Source: Firmicutes bacterium UBA4881
Lineage (GTDB): Bacteria > Bacillota > DTU065
Length of the DNA stretch: 33,626 bases
Reading direction: 5' to 3'
Assembly (NCBI GenBank): GCA_002399235.1
Contig: DHDH01000039.1
Span: forward strand, 71,063-104,688
Shown here: positions 31,861-33,626 of the stretch, in pieces
Numbering within the stretch: position 1 is the first letter of the stretch
Layout of the letters: the number at the start of each line of letters is the position of its first letter
Made by a program: the position numbers and the translations under genes
Notes under the pieces: model-generated
Seen by the model: only the letters and a program-made list of their open reading frames with translations
Databases searched by the model: none
Told to the model about the DNA's origin: nothing

Positions 31861-32700
31861 TTAACGAACAGCTTCTGGTAGTACATCTGGATAGGCTACA
31901 TCCAGAGCTTTTAATGCGTCAAAAGCTTCGTCGTAATCAGGATTGAGTTCAATAGCTTTGCTAAAAGCACCTTTAGCTTTAGCAATATTGCCAGTTTGTT
32001 CGTAAGAAATGCCGAGGAAGTAATAAGACATAATATAATTATCGTTATAAGATAGAGACTCTAGGAAAGCCTCGTTGGCAGACTCATTATTACCAGAAAT
32101 AAGATAAGCTTGACCTTTCATGTTATAAAGACGGGTATACAATGATGGATCTGGTCTAAGCTCGATAGCATCATCTACATATTCAATGGCTTTATCAAGA
32201 TCTTTTTCTTGTTTAACTAAAGCTTCAGCTAAACCAAGGTAGGAACTTGCAGAAGGTTGTAAAGCGATTGCTTTTTCAAACTCATCAACAGCAGCACTGT
32301 ACTCTTGTTGTCTCAAAGAGACAATACCAAGAAGGTTAAGCATATCAGATGCTAACTTTTTATTATTTAATTTTTCGGGATTAGCAACTAAGAGTGCTTC
32401 TTGAGCTTCGTCGTATCTTTGTAAGACTAAAAGAACTTGACCTTTTTTGGCACTAGCTTCGGGGAAATTAGGTCTAATTTCCAAGGCTTTGTCAAACGAA
32501 GAAATAGCATCTTCATATTGTTCTTCTTCCATCAGCTGTACACCAATTTTATAAGCACGACTGGCATTAAGGCTTTTAACGAGGAAGAAAGATGCTATAC
32601 CTAGGATAACTATTGCAATGATACTAATTTGCAGTGCTTTTTTTCTCCACTTGCGACGGTAAAATTCCTCGTCGCCTAGTTTTCTTTTTTCTTCTACCAA
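31861..32700 (-). CDS. Membrane-anchored tetratricopeptide-repeat protein
   Basis: A 279-aa protein with a short basic N terminus, one membrane segment at about 22-44 (ISIIAIVILGIASFFLV) and several TPR units from about 50 to 265. Typical TPR ends are visible, such as AISSFDKALEIRPNFPEA, AVDEFEKAIALQPS and AKGAFSKAIELNPDYDEA. I chose TTG at 32700 because CCGGAGG is 8 nt upstream. An ATG at 32730 lies before that site. Such proteins act as scaffolds for protein complexes; the partner is unknown. The bulk of the protein is likely outside the cytoplasm, given the positive N terminus. Confidence 0.88.
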   Translation of the reverse strand: MVEEKRKLGDEEFYRRKWRKKALQISIIAIVILGIASFFLVKSLNASRAYKIGVQLMEEEQYEDAISSFDKALEIRPNFPEASAKKGQVLLVLQRYDEAQEALLVANPEKLNNKKLASDMLNLLGIVSLRQQEYSAAVDEFEKAIALQPSASSYLGLAEALVKQEKDLDKAIEYVDDAIELRPDPSLYTRLYNMKGQAYLISGNNESANEAFLESLSYNDNYIMSYYFLGISYEQTGNIAKAKGAFSKAIELNPDYDEAFDALKALDVAYPDVLPEAVR

Positions 32701-32730
32701 TATAAACACCTCCGGAGAATATCTTCTCAT

Positions 32731-32913
32731 TTAAATAGAGTACCTGACCCACAGTACCCTCTTTATTATATTAATACAAGATAAAAGCCCCTTTTCCTGC
32801 ATGAGTGATAGCTGTAACAAGAAAAGTAATATATTATTATTCATCTCGGGCTAGTTTTAGCTCTTAGTAAGAGGAGAAGGATATTTACCAATATAAGGGG
32901 AATTATTAACGAG
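32731..32913. other. Divergent promoter region between the TPR gene and the riboswitch
   Basis: AT-rich spacer with no gene. On the minus strand TATAAT (complement of 32765-32770) may be the -10 of the TPR gene. On the plus strand TATAAG at 32892-32897 would place a start near 32904, just before the riboswitch aptamer. Neither has a good -35. CTCTTAGTAAGAG near 32861-32873 is a short dyad. Confidence 0.35.
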
Positions 32914-33102
32914 GTTCAAGTGCTCATTTATGAGAGAATAGGGAAGCAAGAGCCAGTAATGGCTAAACTGCACGGTCGCGCCACTGTATCCGGGGAGGTT
33001 GGCTGGCCACTAGTAAGAGCTAGTACGTTAAAGATAGTACATTCTTTCTAGGAAGGCCTCCAGTGTTACCTAGGAACCGGGAGTCAGGAGACCTGCTTGA
33101 AC
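32914..33102 (+). promoter_or_regulatory. Cobalamin riboswitch
   Basis: The aptamer has conserved core elements: GCCACTGTA at 32980-32988 and the B12 box AGTCAGGAGACCTGC at 33082-33096. GTTCAAG (32914-32920) pairs exactly with CTTGAAC (33096-33102) as the closing stem. AGCCA/TGGCT near 32951-32964 forms an internal arm. It lies directly before a BtuF-like gene, the expected target. Cobalamin binding normally lowers expression. Confidence 0.9.
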
Positions 33103-33108
33103 TAAAAT

Positions 33109-33134
33109 ACACTTCTTCGCGTAAGGGAAGGTGT
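33109..33134 (+). promoter_or_regulatory. Hairpin masking the ribosome binding site, riboswitch expression platform
   Basis: ACACTTC (33109-33115) pairs with GAAGGTGT (33127-33134) with one bulged G. This buries the GGGAAGG ribosome binding site. There is no T-run, so control is likely at translation. Confidence 0.55.
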
Positions 33135-33138
33135 CAAA

Positions 33139-33626
33139 ATGAGAGTAAATAAAGTTTTTTTTGTTGTGCTTATTTTTCTTATCGCTACTGTTTTAGCTGG
33201 GGCTATTAAAGTTACCGATGCCACTGGTTTATTGCAGGAATTTACCAGCAAGCCAACCCGTATTGTAGCAGCAGTACCATCAGACGCAGAAATGTTATTT
33301 GATTTAGGTCTAGGTGATAGTGTAGTTGGAGTTAATGATTGGGCTGGGTATCCTAATGAGGTTACCAAAATAGAGAAGATTGGTGGTAGTCCACTTAATC
33401 TTGAAAAGATAATTGCTCTAAAACCTGATCTAGTGTTAGCCAATGCCGGTTTGGTACCTAAAGAGATTGAACAATTGCGTAAACTGGGAGTAGCCGTTTT
33501 AGCAATAAATCCTACCGATTTATTATCAACTATAGACACCTATCTTTTAGTCGGTAAAGTCTGTTTTGTTGAAGAAAGAGCCAATGAATTGGTTCAGTCT
33601 TTAAAAGAAAGACAAAATAAAATAAA
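33139..33626 (+). CDS. btuF: Cobalamin ABC transporter substrate-binding protein, BtuF-like (3' end outside window)
   Basis: The first 162 residues of a periplasmic-binding protein of the BtuF/FecB class. After a hydrophobic signal segment (residues 6-21) come TRIVAAVPSDAEMLFDLGLGDSVVG, NDWAGYP, KIGGSPLNLEKIIALKPDLVLAN and LRKLGVAVLAINP, all typical of the N lobe. The riboswitch upstream supports cobalamin as the ligand. The signal region ends VLAGA where a lipobox would have a cysteine, so this is not an obvious lipoprotein. The remaining transporter genes probably follow beyond the window. Confidence 0.88.
   Translation, partial: MRVNKVFFVVLIFLIATVLAGAIKVTDATGLLQEFTSKPTRIVAAVPSDAEMLFDLGLGDSVVGVNDWAGYPNEVTKIEKIGGSPLNLEKIIALKPDLVLANAGLVPKEIEQLRKLGVAVLAINPTDLLSTIDTYLLVGKVCFVEERANELVQSLKERQNKI

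Noticed and set aside
32701..32730. ATG start for the TPR protein at 32730
   Set aside because: It is upstream of the CCGGAGG site, which fits the TTG at 32700 much better.

Overview
This window is a conserved ribosomal and translation super-cluster of a bacterium, followed by a small accessory tail. The gene order matches the Bacillota pattern: rpoC, an L7Ae-like gene, rpsL, rpsG, fusA, tuf, the S10-spc-alpha genes, secY-adk-map, a KOW protein, infA, rpmJ, rpsM-rpsK-rpsD-rpoA-rplQ, two ecfA genes, ecfT, truA, rplM and rpsI. The zinc-binding forms of S14, S4, L36, L24 and adenylate kinase, strong AAGGAGG-type ribosome binding sites and frequent GTG/TTG starts also point to an anaerobic, Clostridia-like Bacillota lineage. 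Genus cannot be told from the sequence. One mixed signal about the envelope is that the substrate-binding protein at the right edge lacks a lipobox cysteine.

Layout. Positions 1-7000 hold the 3' part of rpoC, a hairpin that overlaps a good sigma-A-type promoter, then L7Ae-like, rpsL, rpsG, a 200-nt structured gap, fusA and tuf. A strong intrinsic terminator follows tuf. Positions 7102-22467 are a nearly unbroken operon of ribosomal genes plus secY, adk, map, infA and rpoA. The gene for L30 (rpmD), normally between rpsE and rplO, is missing. Positions 22530-25822 hold the ECF transporter energising module and truA. A consensus promoter at the end of truA and a structured leader precede rplM-rpsI.

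The tail (26766-33626) is less conserved. It holds an unrecognised 271-aa protein placed directly behind the rpsI terminator and a 38-nt inverted repeat. Next come a minus-strand lipoprotein, a Ski2/Mtr4-like helicase with a DSHCT C-terminal domain, and a DEDDh exonuclease. A minus-strand membrane-anchored TPR protein follows, then a cobalamin riboswitch in front of a truncated BtuF-like binding protein.

The first two thirds form one functional unit: RNA polymerase subunits, ribosomal proteins, translation factors, the Sec channel, and N-terminal methionine and tRNA processing. I see no CRISPR array, prophage, insertion sequence, tRNA or rRNA. I did not find a clear new system. The most interesting leads are the helicase-exonuclease pair, the missing L30, several structured intergenic regions, and the orphan protein after rpsI.
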